The notes under the pieces are model-generated. The model was not told the DNA's origin and ran no database searches. It saw only the letters and a list, made by a program, of their open reading frames with translations. The position numbers and the translations under genes were made by a program. Of a stretch of 64,000 nt of DNA, positions 1 to 10,828 are shown in pieces (the first letter of the stretch is position 1; each line of letters begins with the position of its first letter). The stretch comes from Cichorium intybus (taxonomy: Eukaryota; Streptophyta; Magnoliopsida; Asterales; Asteraceae): contig CM042015.1 in the NCBI GenBank assembly GCA_023525715.1, forward strand, positions 86,912,250 to 86,976,249, written 5' to 3'.

Positions 1-19
1 ATTTTCCGTGTGTGTACAG

Positions 20-478
20 GTTAATGCTATCCAGTTGAAGGAAACTGTAGAAGAAAACGCAAGCACCACAGAGAGAGTATTCCAAGACCGTCAATATCAG
101 GTATTATTATTTAATTATTATTATTATTATTAATTTTTTATTATTACAATTTTTTATTGGAAAATATTGCAGGTTGATGCTGCTATTGTTAGGATTATGA
201 AGACTAGGAAAGTTCTGAGTCACACACTTCTGATAACCGAACTCTTTCAGCAGGTAAACATAAAAAACTACAATCTCAAGATACAAAAAGCACCTTGTAC
301 TTTGACAACTTTATCGATTTAGTCACTGTATTGAGATTTTTAACATCTGTTGTTAATTGAACAGCTGAAGTTTCCTATAAAACCGGTTGACTTGAAGAAG
401 AGGATCGAAAGCCTGATTGACAGGGAATATTTAGAGAGAGACAAGAGCAACCCTCAGATATACAATTATCTAGCATGA
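20..478 (+). CDS. CUL4: Cullin 4, last three exons (3' end only)
   Basis: C-terminal end of a cullin, the scaffold of a CRL4 (DDB1-CUL4-RBX1) ubiquitin ligase acting mainly in the nucleus. Three exons are read at 20-100, 173-253 and 365-478; the introns 101-172 and 254-364 have GT..AG ends and all join in phase 0. The 91 residues cover the winged-helix B domain: the neddylation segment IVRIMKTRK, in which the first lysine of the MKxRK core is the usual NEDD8 acceptor, lies in the second exon, and the universal cullin end YNYLA precedes the TGA at 476-478. The phrase VEENASTTERVFQDRQYQ is closer to CUL4 than to CUL1 or CUL3 as I know these families. The gene enters from outside the window, so most of it is not visible. 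No damage is seen; it is likely functional. Confidence 0.93.
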
Positions 479-1215
479 AGAAATGAAGGGTGTTTGTTTT
501 TATGGAGGATAAAATTTCCTTTTGTCTGTTTTATGTACAGCGAGCGATAGCTTTTGTTATAATTGTAAAAAGCCTAATTTGCGTTGTGCTTTTGAGCTTA
601 TATTCAGATTTCCATAGTATTGTTATCTATTAATCACTCTTTTAACTCTTTTTAAACACATAGCTTATGTTTTGTACCATGTGCATTTGGGCCCGGTTCA
701 AAGCAAAACAAGACAAGCTTATATGGGTTTGGCTTGTGAGATCGGAAAGAACAGTTAGCATGAATCGTCGTATTGAAAATAATTTAAAATCTCTAATATG
801 ACTCCTAAACTATTAAGAAAGCAAATAACCAAGGTTTTTCTGATGGTTGATAATATCGCATTTACCTTGTAGAGTATTTGCAAAAATAAGTTTTTGTTAA
901 ATAAAATTATTAGAAATCTGTATGGAAAAATAAAAAACTTAGAAGAGGTCAATGATTGTGACTTGTGAGTGCTTTAATACAAACGAAATAAGAGCCCAAA
1001 CCGCATAAAAAACTCGTGAATAATAAAACAACCCATTACCAGCCCACATAAATGGCCTTTGTCGGACCAACTAAGTGGGAGTCTCGTACTGTTACTGTCT
1101 ACTACCCAAGTGGCCTGATAAGTCAAGGGTCGGAGCTGGACCGCTATGAGGTGGAGTCGGGCCCCTCGGGGGCTTCTACCAGAATAGTATATCAAATATT
1201 CGGTTTCCATGGACC
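479..1215. other. Cullin 3' UTR and intergenic sequence
   Basis: AT-rich sequence after the cullin stop codon. The first 150-250 bases are probably 3' UTR; no single polyadenylation signal stands out. Short ORFs here have no recognisable domains. A GC-richer patch at about 1050-1215 is unlike its surroundings, but I cannot identify it. Confidence 0.5.
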
Positions 1216-1219
1216 TTTG

Positions 1220-1970
1220 GAACCGGGAGTGTTCACAAATCGCACAAACCATACACATAATGCGGTTTTGAACTTTTGTGGTGTGGTTTGTTGTTTGTAA
1301 TATTGTTAAACCGCACTATACGATGCAGTTTGGGGTTTTCATATACAGACCATGGTCCGGTTTGTCCAACACTGCATTCTAAAAGCAATATACTTTGATC
1401 ATTTAATGGTCATTAGGAATTAGACGAAGAATGGTGAAATTCTAAGACAAAACGAACAAATAAAGGTAGATGAGTATTGCTGGACTTATTGACTATGCTG
1501 GAGTATTTTTTTTTCATCTCTACCTCCTCATAGCTCTTGTTAACACGATGCAAAATGATTCGAAGAGAAGACACAGTTAGCTATAATTTTCATATTTTAC
1601 GTTTTCGGAAATTCAGTATTTACATGGAACATAATAAACGGGAAAGTTGGAAGCAACGTGGTGATGGCCAAAAATCCTTTTTGGTCATTGGATAGTGGAG
1701 ATTTAAATTCTCTATATACATAAATTGCTTGCATAGTGGAGATTTAAATTTTCTATCTACATAAATTACGATTTTATATTTTATAAGTTTGTTGTTTTCT
1801 AAACCATAAGTAAAAATAATTAATTAAATATACAAACATTAATATTCATCGAACTGTAACAACCACATACACCATACCACATAATGCAGTTTAAACTTCC
1901 ATGGTGTGGTTTAGAAAATCTTAGACCGTATTATTGCTGTATGCTTTTTGGTCGACAGCCCTATTTGGAA
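1220..1970. repeat. Probable hAT-like MITE rich in ACCGCA/TGCGGT
   Basis: Two GC-skewed patches, about 1220-1385 and 1845-1965, share words such as AATGCGGTTT, AACCGCAC and GGTGTGGTTT in both orientations. The same word family fills 56325-56870. This is the look of a dispersed plant MITE family, but I could not fix terminal inverted repeats or a target duplication, so the limits are approximate. Confidence 0.35.
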
Positions 1971-2665
1971 TAGTCATATGAACATGATCTACATAGAGAT
2001 TTTGCCTGTTTTGTTTTTCCATAAGGAGTCAATTGAATGGGGTCATTGGTATGCAATGTGAAAATCATTGTTGACCAAGTATGTAAAACAACCAAGATAT
2101 TGACTTGGCAGGTTTACCTTGTGAGGAATGAGGCCTTGCCATTTGCCAATGACTAATGAGTTAGAATTTAGAAAGCTTTAAGCCTCAAATTTACCGATGC
2201 AATGCATGAAACCGTGGACTAGTATAGTCGGAGGTAGTGATACCATTGCTATCTATACTTGGATGAAATTTGAAAATAGTTTAATAAATAAATATATTAT
2301 TATTTATTTATATATATTCATAGTCATTTTAATTATCTATAAAATTTTAAAAAATATATTAATAGACAACAGATCATCACATCACTAATATTAAAAAAAA
2401 GGTGTTATTATATGCACTCCCTCTCTTTTTTTAAAAGGGATACGCTAAAAAAAAAATTATGATATGACATATGTGTCAAAGAGTCAAACCACACTCAAAC
2501 AAATAAAAAGAGTTTATTTAGTTATGCCTTTTAAGATTACTCCATCCACTCCATTTTGACATGATGTTTTGTCATTTGTTGTTCTTTTTTACATCATACA
2601 TAATTCTTTGATTTGATTTTTTTCTTTTTGTTTTTGTTTTGTCTATTATATTATTATTAGAGTAA

Positions 2666-2715
<50 letters not shown>

Positions 2716-3954
2716 TTAGGTTATCATTATCACATTATTATTTTTGTTATTTGACAAAATTTTATAACCGGTCAACACGGTTTACAAAAAATCGCATGTT
2801 TAATCGTTAATATTTTATTTCTTATGTTTAGGATTGGTCAATGTGGTTTACAATAAATCCCGTATATATGGTATTTATGTGTATATGTTTTTCTGCCAAT
2901 TTATACAGTTTAAAACATAATAAAATGTATTTACGTTTTTATACAAAGGTGAAATTTTAACATTCTTAAAATCGTTTTCTTACGTTTTTTAAATGCATAA
3001 ATATATTTTACTGTTTTTAGAAATGTGTATACACACACACATTTTTAATGATACATTTTTTTGTGTATAAATACGTATATTATAAAAAATACATAAGATA
3101 AAAACGTAAAAGAATTGCAAACTTAATGTTTTTTTTTTTTTGCGAATTTCTTTTCATAGTAACCTGGAAACCTATGATAGAAGGTAACAAAGGTAAAAAT
3201 AGAAAAAATAATTCAAACCTTAGGTTTTAATGAATCAGTAATACGTAAAAAGGTAAAGCCGAACGTTTATGCCGAACTAGGACTTTTATGACAGTAGTCC
3301 TAATAATAATACCTTAAAAAGACAAAATGACAAAACATACAATAAACAAAAAAAATATAATTTATTTTGTTGCTAATAAAAATTATATCTTATTACTATT
3401 ATTATTCAAATAATAATAATAATAATAATATATAACAACATTAATAATAATAATATATAATAATAATACCTAAAAAGAAAAGACAATAAATGATAAAACA
3501 CACAAAAAATAAAATAATAAATGACTACAAAAAGACAAAATAAACAAAACAACAACAACAAAATGACAAAAAAATGGCATAAAGAAACCTCCTTAAAAAT
3601 ATAAATTCTGGTTACTCAATGCATGGGCCTATAAGCCATATTCCAAGCACAAACATAACAGTTTGGCACAACATTTTTTTTTTGTTTACCTTTTTAGACT
3701 AACCGGTGTCATCACAACTTAGGCCGGGGGTTCCCACCTGGAGGAGGAACCTCGTGCGTGTATACTGCCCCAGTTGGGTAGGTGACCGCAGGTTCCATCC
3801 TCCCACGGGTTCCCAACGCCATATGGTGTTAACTTTGAGAAATATCAGAATACCCCCCTCAAACGATTGTTTTGTGCAAAGTAATTTTTTTTTGATTTTT
3901 TATTTAAAATTTACCACCTATAAATATAAAACTAGCTACAAAGTTTTAGAACAA
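1971..3954. other. Intergenic AT-rich sequence without a gene
   Basis: Apart from the mirror microsatellite, this stretch holds AT-rich sequence with scattered trinucleotide runs (for example 3415-3480) and a GC-rich patch at 3706-3830 of unknown origin. No ORF has a recognisable domain. Confidence 0.5.
2663..2718. repeat. Mirror microsatellite (TAA)n-(ATT)n
   Basis: About nine TAA units are followed directly by about nine ATT units, so the whole tract is one long perfect inverted repeat able to form a hairpin or cruciform. Confidence 0.85.
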
Positions 3955-4310
3955 ATGGCTAACGTCGGAAATAGAAATATTCACTGGTGATAGATTCGAC
4001 GAGAAGTAGCAGCTTTAGCAACCGCCTACATCAACATCAACGAAGAGGTCCATGTAAGAAACAACTGTCAATTCTGGGAATGTATGGAGGAATCGTTTCA
4101 TAGTATATTAGGCACAATACATTATCGGGGTAGACATCAGCTTAAAAACAAATTGAGAAATTTGTCAGTAAAACTGAGATAATTTAACCAAATTTACTTA
4201 CACCTATCGGCAAACCGACAACCTGGGACAACCGACGATGAGATCGTTGAACAAGCTCTAAAAAGTATCGGGTGACACACAACACAAACTTCACGTACAT
4301 CGAAGTGGAA
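3955..4310 (+). pseudogene. Myb/SANT-like, NAM-associated-domain protein fragment (decayed)
   Basis: In one forward frame from the ATG at 3955 the sequence reads like the plant proteins that carry a Myb/SANT-like domain followed by a NAM-associated C-terminal domain (often mislabelled glutathione S-transferase T3-like); related proteins are the ORF1 of PIF/Harbinger transposons. Recognisable parts are VAALATAYINI (about 4006-4038), CQFWECMEESF, RHQLKNKLRNL, and FNQIYLHLSANRQ followed by TTDDEIVEQALKS (about 4180-4270). Stops interrupt it after HW (two), after KLR and after KSIG. The C-terminal half is missing. A less decayed relative lies at 20030-20656 plus 41322-41470. The sequence after it (4490-4610) shares the words GACGCCTAT and ATACCCTTTAG with 41660-41725, so the two copies may share a transposon-like 3' end. 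Confidence 0.6.
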
Positions 4311-4959
4311 TGTTGTGAAAAATTCACATAGGTTTTAATTATCGTATTTTAGGTTTTAATTTTATGTATCTAGGATTTAAATAATCATATACGTTTTTTT
4401 AATTTTGTAATGTTATGCGTTTTTAGTTAAATGTTATTTGGTTAATTTAGTTTGATTTATTTTAAAGTAATTATTTATTAATAAAAAAGTAAGTGGTAGT
4501 GAGGGTACACCATTTTCAACAATTTAAGGGATGAGAGGTTAGTGAGAGTTTATTGAGATGACGCCTATATGACAGTAAAACCACTTGGTGTGAGTGGTTA
4601 CCATACCCTTTAGTCTTAGCATTGAGTTTCTTTGTAGTGTATGGTTGATTTTGTAGATCAAGAAGCATACTGTAAATATATTAAAAGAGACCAAATGATA
4701 GTATAACAAATTTTTATTCAAAAAAATTCTATTCTAGATGGTTCAATTGGATCTTAATCCTTGATAAACTCATTTCACAGTTACTCCATCTATCCCTCAT
4801 GATTTTCTGGCGATTTTAGTGATTTCGAATTTGAGGTTACTTGTGGGATGGACGAGTTTGCATCATTTGTGCATCACCATCAGTTTAAATTACATGCACT
4901 TTATTTACGGTTTAACATGCAATTATTGGGGGTGCCAGATGTTCGAGAAAAGCTGAGTG
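4311..4959. other. Intergenic; possible 3' end of the Harbinger-like copy
   Basis: AT-rich sequence. The only structure seen is the short similarity to 41470-41725 noted for the neighbouring pseudogene. No gene is recognised. Confidence 0.4.
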
Positions 4960-5061
4960 GATAAGAAAAATCAAGATGCAACATCATGTAAATTTTATTC
5001 GTGGTCAGTCTGGGATAATACTCCTTTCGATTATGTTACTGTGGATGCCAATGCTAGATCT
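4960..5061 (+). pseudogene. LINE endonuclease, N-terminal fragment
   Basis: One frame reads SVWDNTPFDYVTVDANARS, which fits the apurinic/apyrimidinic endonuclease of plant L1-type LINEs just before its GNSGGI motif. The reading stops where a solo LTR begins at 5062 and resumes after it at about 7469, so this is the left shore of one broken LINE. The exact 5' limit cannot be seen. Confidence 0.5.
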
Positions 5062-5116
5062 TGTAACACCCCGTTTTTCCAGAACGTTCGTTTTTACGAA
5101 ATATTTAATTTTTAGC

Positions 5117-5176
<60 letters not shown>

Positions 5177-7463
5177 GAATTCTAGAATCAAATTATAAGT
5201 TGGAGGGTTATTTGTCATTAAAAGAAACTTGAAATGTGCTTTATATGATCATGGGGTAAACAAAAAATATGATAGTAAGCCATACACGGACCAAAGCTGC
5301 CAAATCACCAAAGTTGCATGTTATCTCTTTCGAATTTTTTTTTCAAGTTCGGTTGAGCAGGAGGGTAGGGTACGTCCGATTCAACCCTAGCAACCGTGTT
5401 TTTTTTTTCTTGGCCGTAAATCCTTCTGTCGCATTCTTTCCTTCTCGATCTCTTCTCTCTTTTGCTGCCTCAAGCCGTGAGTTAGGGGGGAGGTGCCAAG
5501 GTTTGATCGTGTGTTAGTAAAGGCTTCAAGCTAGTGAGATTCTCTCTTCCTTTGGAGGTAAGGTTCTATTCTCTTTTGGTCCCTTTTTGGTCTTGATCGT
5601 AACCATCACCACCACCACATCTTCACGTGAGGTGTGTGACGGTGTGTGTATGGTATTATCTTCATGATTCACTGATTTTGGTACTTTAATGGACGTAGTC
5701 CTAAGTCTCATGGTAAATCGTGTTCTAGTTGTGGTGTCAAGTTTTTATTCACTCACACACCTTTGTTAGTGCATGTGTGTGTGTGTGTGTGTGTTTATGT
5801 TGAGGGTAGTGCATGCTCTGGATTCTATTCCAATTTCTCTGAATTTGAAGTGTTCTTGAACCTATTTCTGACCCTAGAGGTCTTAATCTATGTGTTAATG
5901 GGTTTGGAAGTTGAAACCCTAAACCCTAATGTCAATCATGGACCCTTGCAATTTCCACTGTTTTGAACCTTATCTTGGAAAATTCATGTAAAACCATAGG
6001 TTTCACCATTTTTGGTGATCCTTACATTTATAGATTGGTATTTGTGTGTAGTTTCTTGTTCCGGAAGGTCTTGGCCTAATTCGAGCCCTAGGTCAGGTGA
6101 AAGTTGCAATCTTCACTGACTGGTCCAGGGCTGAGTTTATCAATGAATTATGTATGTCTAAATTCATAATTAATTGTACAAAAATCATTCGGGGGCAAGT
6201 CTAGTGGGAAACTTTTAATTTGAGAGTCTAGTTTGTTCACCAAAAAAATCAGAACCTAACTCCTTTTCTATTGTGTTCTTTGGTTGAATCTTTGAAGTGT
6301 GGATTAGTGAGTGGACTAATCAAGTCAGTCAACTTTTGGGGATTTATCATTTGTTATTGGAAAATGAAAATGACATGAACTCAGGCCTTGTGATCTTGCC
6401 CTTTGGTTTTGTTTATGCATGATTTTTCTTAGATTTTATTCTGAATCCATCCTTTGTTGAATATTGCAAATCTTGAAAGTGGGCCAGATTTCCCTTTGCT
6501 GTCAAGTTCCATTTTTGTGATTGTTGTGTTTTTTGGGTTATAAACACTTAAATTATAAGTAACGCTATAAGTATCTATTTATAGTAAGGTTAGTGATATA
6601 CTTGGTAGTAATTAACTTAAAATGCCTTATTTGAGTATAAGGTGCTCAAGTGAAGCTCGATGGGACTTGCAAGAGTTGCCGTGTGGATTGTTGTTGATGC
6701 TGTTTCGAGGTGAGTTCTTTACTACACTCTGTGGAAGTTGTACATCCTTTGTTATAGATTGTGTGTGATGTTAGGATGTAAATGGGTAGTACTAGGCTAG
6801 TGGAAGGTGTAGTAGATGTGGTTGTGTACCATGATTGAGCTAGGTGCCATGATCATATTGTACTATGTAGGTATGTGGTGTACCCTGATTGGACTGAGTG
6901 CCATGATCATGTGTACTACATAGGTTTATGGTGTACCATGATTGAGCCGAGTGCCATGATCATGTGTACTATGTAATTATGTTGAGTGCTATGATTGAGC
7001 TGAGTGCCATGATCATGTTGTACTATGTAGTTAGGTTAGGTACCATGGTTGAGTTGAGTGCCATGATTATGTTGTATACTGTAGGATATGTTGTGTGCCT
7101 TGTTTGTGATGTGTGCCTTACTATGTTGAATGCCTAGGTTAGGTAAAGTATGTGTGATGGATATACGGTGTTGTATTGAATTGACTGAGCTTTGTGCTTA
7201 CTCTTTCCCTTTCAAACCACTGTTTACAAGTACTTCAGATATGAATGATGGCAAGACGTGATGTATACACACTGCTGCCGTTTCTGGAGACTTGTTTTAG
7301 GAATGTTATTAATTGGACATTGTTTTATGCTGCTGATTGTTTTAAATTGATGTTATAATGTTTTTTTTATGTTTTTAAAGTGTGAAGATTTAAATAATAG
7401 GGTTGCATTTAGTGAATGTGTTTTAAAAATAAATTTTAAATTTACCCTTACTAGGATATTACA
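5062..7463 (+). mobile_element. Solo LTR of a gypsy-type element inside a LINE
   Basis: A 2402-bp unit starting TGTAACACCCC and ending GGATATTACA, the terminal style of plant Ty3/gypsy (Tekay-like) LTRs. It interrupts the endonuclease reading of a LINE. The flanks are GATCT (5057-5061) and AATTT (7464-7468): not identical, but the two differences are both transitions, as expected of a methylated, ageing target duplication. No PBS, PPT or coding sequence is present, which supports a solo LTR. It contains an (AAT)n tract at 5118-5175, a short (TG)n tract near 5775 and an internal tandem array. Confidence 0.75.
6826..7085 (+). repeat. Tandem array, 5 units of about 52-55 bp, within the solo LTR
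   Basis: Five diverged units of the pattern GTACCATGATTGAGC ... GTGCCATGATCATG ... TGTACTATGTAG. Each holds the 10-bp palindrome CATGATCATG or a one-base variant, at about 6850, 6904, 6956, 7008 and 7062. Confidence 0.8.
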
Positions 7464-7468
7464 AATTT

Positions 7469-8470
7469 GGTGGCAATATTTTGTATTTGGAATCCGTCAA
7501 TTTTCAAAAGATGATGGAATCATAAAGTAGAGACATTTCATCTTTATCACTGGAAAATAGGGATCTAATGACATTCATGTTTTCTTTATTAATGAATGTG
7601 CTCCGGTTGATTATCAAGCTAGAAATGATTTATAGAGATTGATTATTGATATGAAGAAGGACAAAAGGGAAGGAGCTTGGCTTCTAATGGGTGACTTTAA
7701 CGAGCTCACCTCATCAGCGGATCAGTTTCGGAACACGTTTGTATGCTATCATGGAGGCTTTTAAGAGCTTCATTAGAGAGTCAGAAAGTACACGTTTGTA
7801 TGCTAGCATGGAGCCTTTTAAGAGCTTCATCAGAGAGGCAGAACTTTCTGACTTTAACCTTGGGGGAAGGAGGTTCACTTGGATGAGCTCTAATGGCAAG
7901 AGCTTGAGCAAGATAGACCGTTTTCTTGCTTGTAATAATTTCCTGAATTATTGGTCGATTTTTTCCGTCACAGCTCTTCCCATGTGGTATTCAGATCACT
8001 GCCCACTCATTTTAATTTCAGATTTATGTGATTATGGGCCAATCCCATTTTTCTTTTTTTAACTAATAGATATGCGTTGATAGGCTTAAGGATCTTGTTT
8101 GTAGTAATTGGGCCAACAATGTGCATTTGCACATTCCTGATGTTGCTCTTCTCTGAAAGTTGAATATTTTAAAGAGTGCTATTCGCAATTAGATAATGAA
8201 TTCTAGAAAAAGGAAGCAAAGGAATATGAGAATTTGATGAAGAGTGTTGATGAAGTCAAATTGGTTGCTGAGTTTAGACCTTTATCCACACAGGAACGTA
8301 ATGAGAGAAGGTTATGGAAATCACAAATTGATGAAATTGATAGAACTAGAATTCTTTATCTACGACAAAAGTCTAGGCTCAAATAGATGGTTGATGGCGA
8401 TGAGAACAGTTTGTATTGTCACTATATGAAATCAATACGAAAAAGCCATAAGATACATGTCAGTAGTTCA
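7469..8470 (+). pseudogene. LINE ORF2 fragment: endonuclease and linker to reverse transcriptase
   Basis: Continuation of the LINE cut by the solo LTR. Recognisable in order: CIWNPSIF (about 7481), APVDYQARNDL, WLLMGDFNEL (about 7678-7708, the GDFN catalytic motif), LGGRRFTWMSSNGKSLSKIDRFL (about 7860-7930, shown here as family landmarks), YSDHCPLIL (about 7990-8015) and then the coiled linker with RQKSRLK and DGDENS before the RT domain. Frameshifts near 7735 and 8060 and several stops break it. A 57-bp tandem duplication (7733-7846) lies inside the endonuclease. The reading fades at about 8440-8470. An RT part of a LINE begins at 12512, but its first residues seem to overlap the end of this fragment, so the two may come from different copies. 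Confidence 0.75.
7733..7846 (+). repeat. 57-bp tandem duplication in LINE endonuclease
   Basis: Units 7733-7789 and 7790-7846 differ at a handful of bases. The length is a multiple of three, so the frame is kept and the encoded 19 residues (TRLYA..FKSFIRE..) are repeated. Confidence 0.85.
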
Positions 8471-10828
8471 TAGAATGGACTTTAGTATCTGGTATATACC
8501 CCATCGAGTGGGCCCTGTGTAACTGTTGTGCATTCTGACATACATATAAAACACCCAAAAACGTCACCAAGAAACTTGATGTGTTATTAGCGTTTATAAG
8601 ATTTTCGAAAACGATTTCACATTAGTTTTACATTTATGAACAGGGAAATACCATGTATGAATAGAACAACACAATTAGGCAAGTGTACCTAGTCGATTGT
8701 AGTATAGTAATGGTAAATCCGGGTTGTCGACCCAAGGGAAAACGGCTATCTTTAAGTTAAGAAAATCAATTATCAATTAACAATTATTCAAGCAAATACT
8801 TAGGGGCGAGTTTTAATGAAAACTCGTAAAACTTTGATTATAAAATAAATGACGAAATAATAAATGATCATAACAAAAATTCGTAACAACACAACAATAA
8901 GGAGATAATATGATCGAATTATAACAAGGAAAGCTTTCGTCTAGGATCTGTTGATTCATATAAATCTATGTTGACTAGTTTTGATTATGTGCAATGAGTT
9001 TAAATAAGTTGCATTAAGTTGTAGGATCGTATGGTCAAGTCACCAATTCTATGACTAATAAGTTAAAATAGCACAATGGTCATGTAACTATTTAACTTAT
9101 AATCATCAAGTATTAATACAATCTAGCATGCAAACATAGCCCATATCCTGATGGTCAAAGTGATATGTTCATACAATCAATGGTCATGAGTTGTAACTAA
9201 ATGTGATATAAGTCTTATTTCACTAATCAAGTTTATAACTTAGATAACCTTCCTAGTTAAATGGTCAATAACTAGTCCAATGATATATAGTTGTCAATTA
9301 TACATCATGACGGTTCATGTGATCAATACGTTTAAATGGCCATTTAAACTTAATCATATGAATATGGCAATCAAGAATACAAACTGTAACCACATTTAAT
9401 ATGTATAACATGCAAGTTATATATCCTAACCGATATTAAACTCGAATCAGGAACTAGATCAACACATATTATATTAATGAATCAACATCGCCTAGGCAAA
9501 AGTTACGGGAAATATAAATTACAAAATATAAAAGTAAACATTAATACTTAGATTTGAATAAACCATCTAGTTATGTTTGATATGTTATTAGTGCAATGGA
9601 TATTGAACGTTAAACACCGATTTCTAAAGTGATTAGATGTTTTGGTCCAACTACCTAATCCTATGATTATAAGGTTTTTAATGGCAATGGTCATGCTATT
9701 ATATATTCCAAATAATCATGTATTGGTTCGTATCATACAAGGTTCATTCGAGCTTTTGATCTCAATGGTCATGATAATCAAATTGGTTTGTACAGATTGG
9801 CCCTTTAGTACAAACTTTGCATATACATACAAGATTCTGCCTTCGTGACTTAATCCTAGGATTTGGTCCATCACTAGTCATATCTGCCTAATGGTCATAG
9901 CACAGTTATGATAAAAGTCATATAGTCAGATTGGTCCTCTAGACTAAAATAACTCAGCAATAAGTCCAAAAGGAAGGTTCTTTAACGTATCTGACGTCAA
10001 ATGAATTATGCGAGATAAAATATAAAACGTTCAATATCCGATAAATAACAATCAAATCATAACCAAACAGTAATCAAATCTAAGTAATAAATAATACAGA
10101 TAACATAATCTGAAGAATACGGCTTAGGAAATCATAATAGAATGCTAAATATATATAAAGCAAACCGAATGAAGTCCCGGCCGAACATTCTTCAAGCTCT
10201 CGATTCCATAGGTTCCCTTTGATTCTACAAGCTTCCTGGCCGAGTTTGGTGGTGTGGAGGTGCAGAGATGTGATCTGGTCTCCAAGTGTTGTAGGTGTTG
10301 TGTCCAAAAGAAGAGCTGAAAGGCTTGTATTTATAGCTGATCAGTCGCAGGGCGCGGTGCGCCTAGGAGGGGGCGCGGTGCGCCTAAAGCAGATCTGTGC
10401 ACGTTCGCCGACTGTCGCACGAGGGAGCACGTGGTTTGCAGCTTTAATGTCGGATCTGAGGCGCGGTGCGCCCAAAAGGTAGGCGCGGTGCGCCCTTGCA
10501 CATGCTTGGCAGGTCAGTTGAATCATTGGATAAACGCACGCTCGATTATTTTAATCAAAAGTCTGACGAAAAGCGGGATCCGGATCTCTCTTTGGGCGCG
10601 GTGCGCCTAGATATGGGCGGGGTGCGCCCAGGCTTATGGCAGATTTTCATTTTGCTTCTTTTTAAGCTCAAATGTTTGTGTAATTCGTTCTTTTGCTCCA
10701 AACGCGTCTTTTTAGCTTCAAAACGAATATTTAAACATATTAGGTATCTTTTAGTTCATAACATATATGAAATTAAACTAAAATCACACTGATATCGTGC
10801 GGAAAATATGTATAATTTACGCGATATC
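8471..10828. mobile_element. Unclassified LTR-type repeat
   Basis: No coding region. The sequence has the words of a plant LTR-retrotransposon leader or LTR (GGGTTGTCGACCCAAGGG at about 8718, CAATTATCAATTAACAATTA at about 8766) and the short word AATGGTCATG or close variants repeated about eight times between 9010 and 9900. GTATTTATAGC near 10329 is a TATA-like box for the minus strand. A 9-bp inverted repeat, CTGATATCG (10789-10797) and CGATATCAG (10822-10830), marks the right edge. Class, orientation and limits are uncertain. Confidence 0.4.
10351..10628. repeat. Six GGCGCGGTGCGCC hairpin motifs in three pairs
   Basis: The 13-mer GGCGC-GGT-GCGCC, an inverted repeat with a 3-base loop, occurs at 10351, 10372, 10460, 10482, 10595 and 10616 (the last has one G for C in the left arm). 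The copies come as pairs 21-22 bp apart, in sequence that is otherwise AT-rich. Between motifs the sequence differs, so this is not a simple tandem repeat. Confidence 0.9.

Noticed and set aside
5269..5966. Coding exons in the GC-richer part of the solo LTR
   Set aside because: No domain, no splice pattern, and the region is the transcribed part of an LTR.
10351..10628. CRISPR-like array
   Set aside because: The repeats are only 13 bp with unequal spacers in a plant repeat element, and no cas genes are present.
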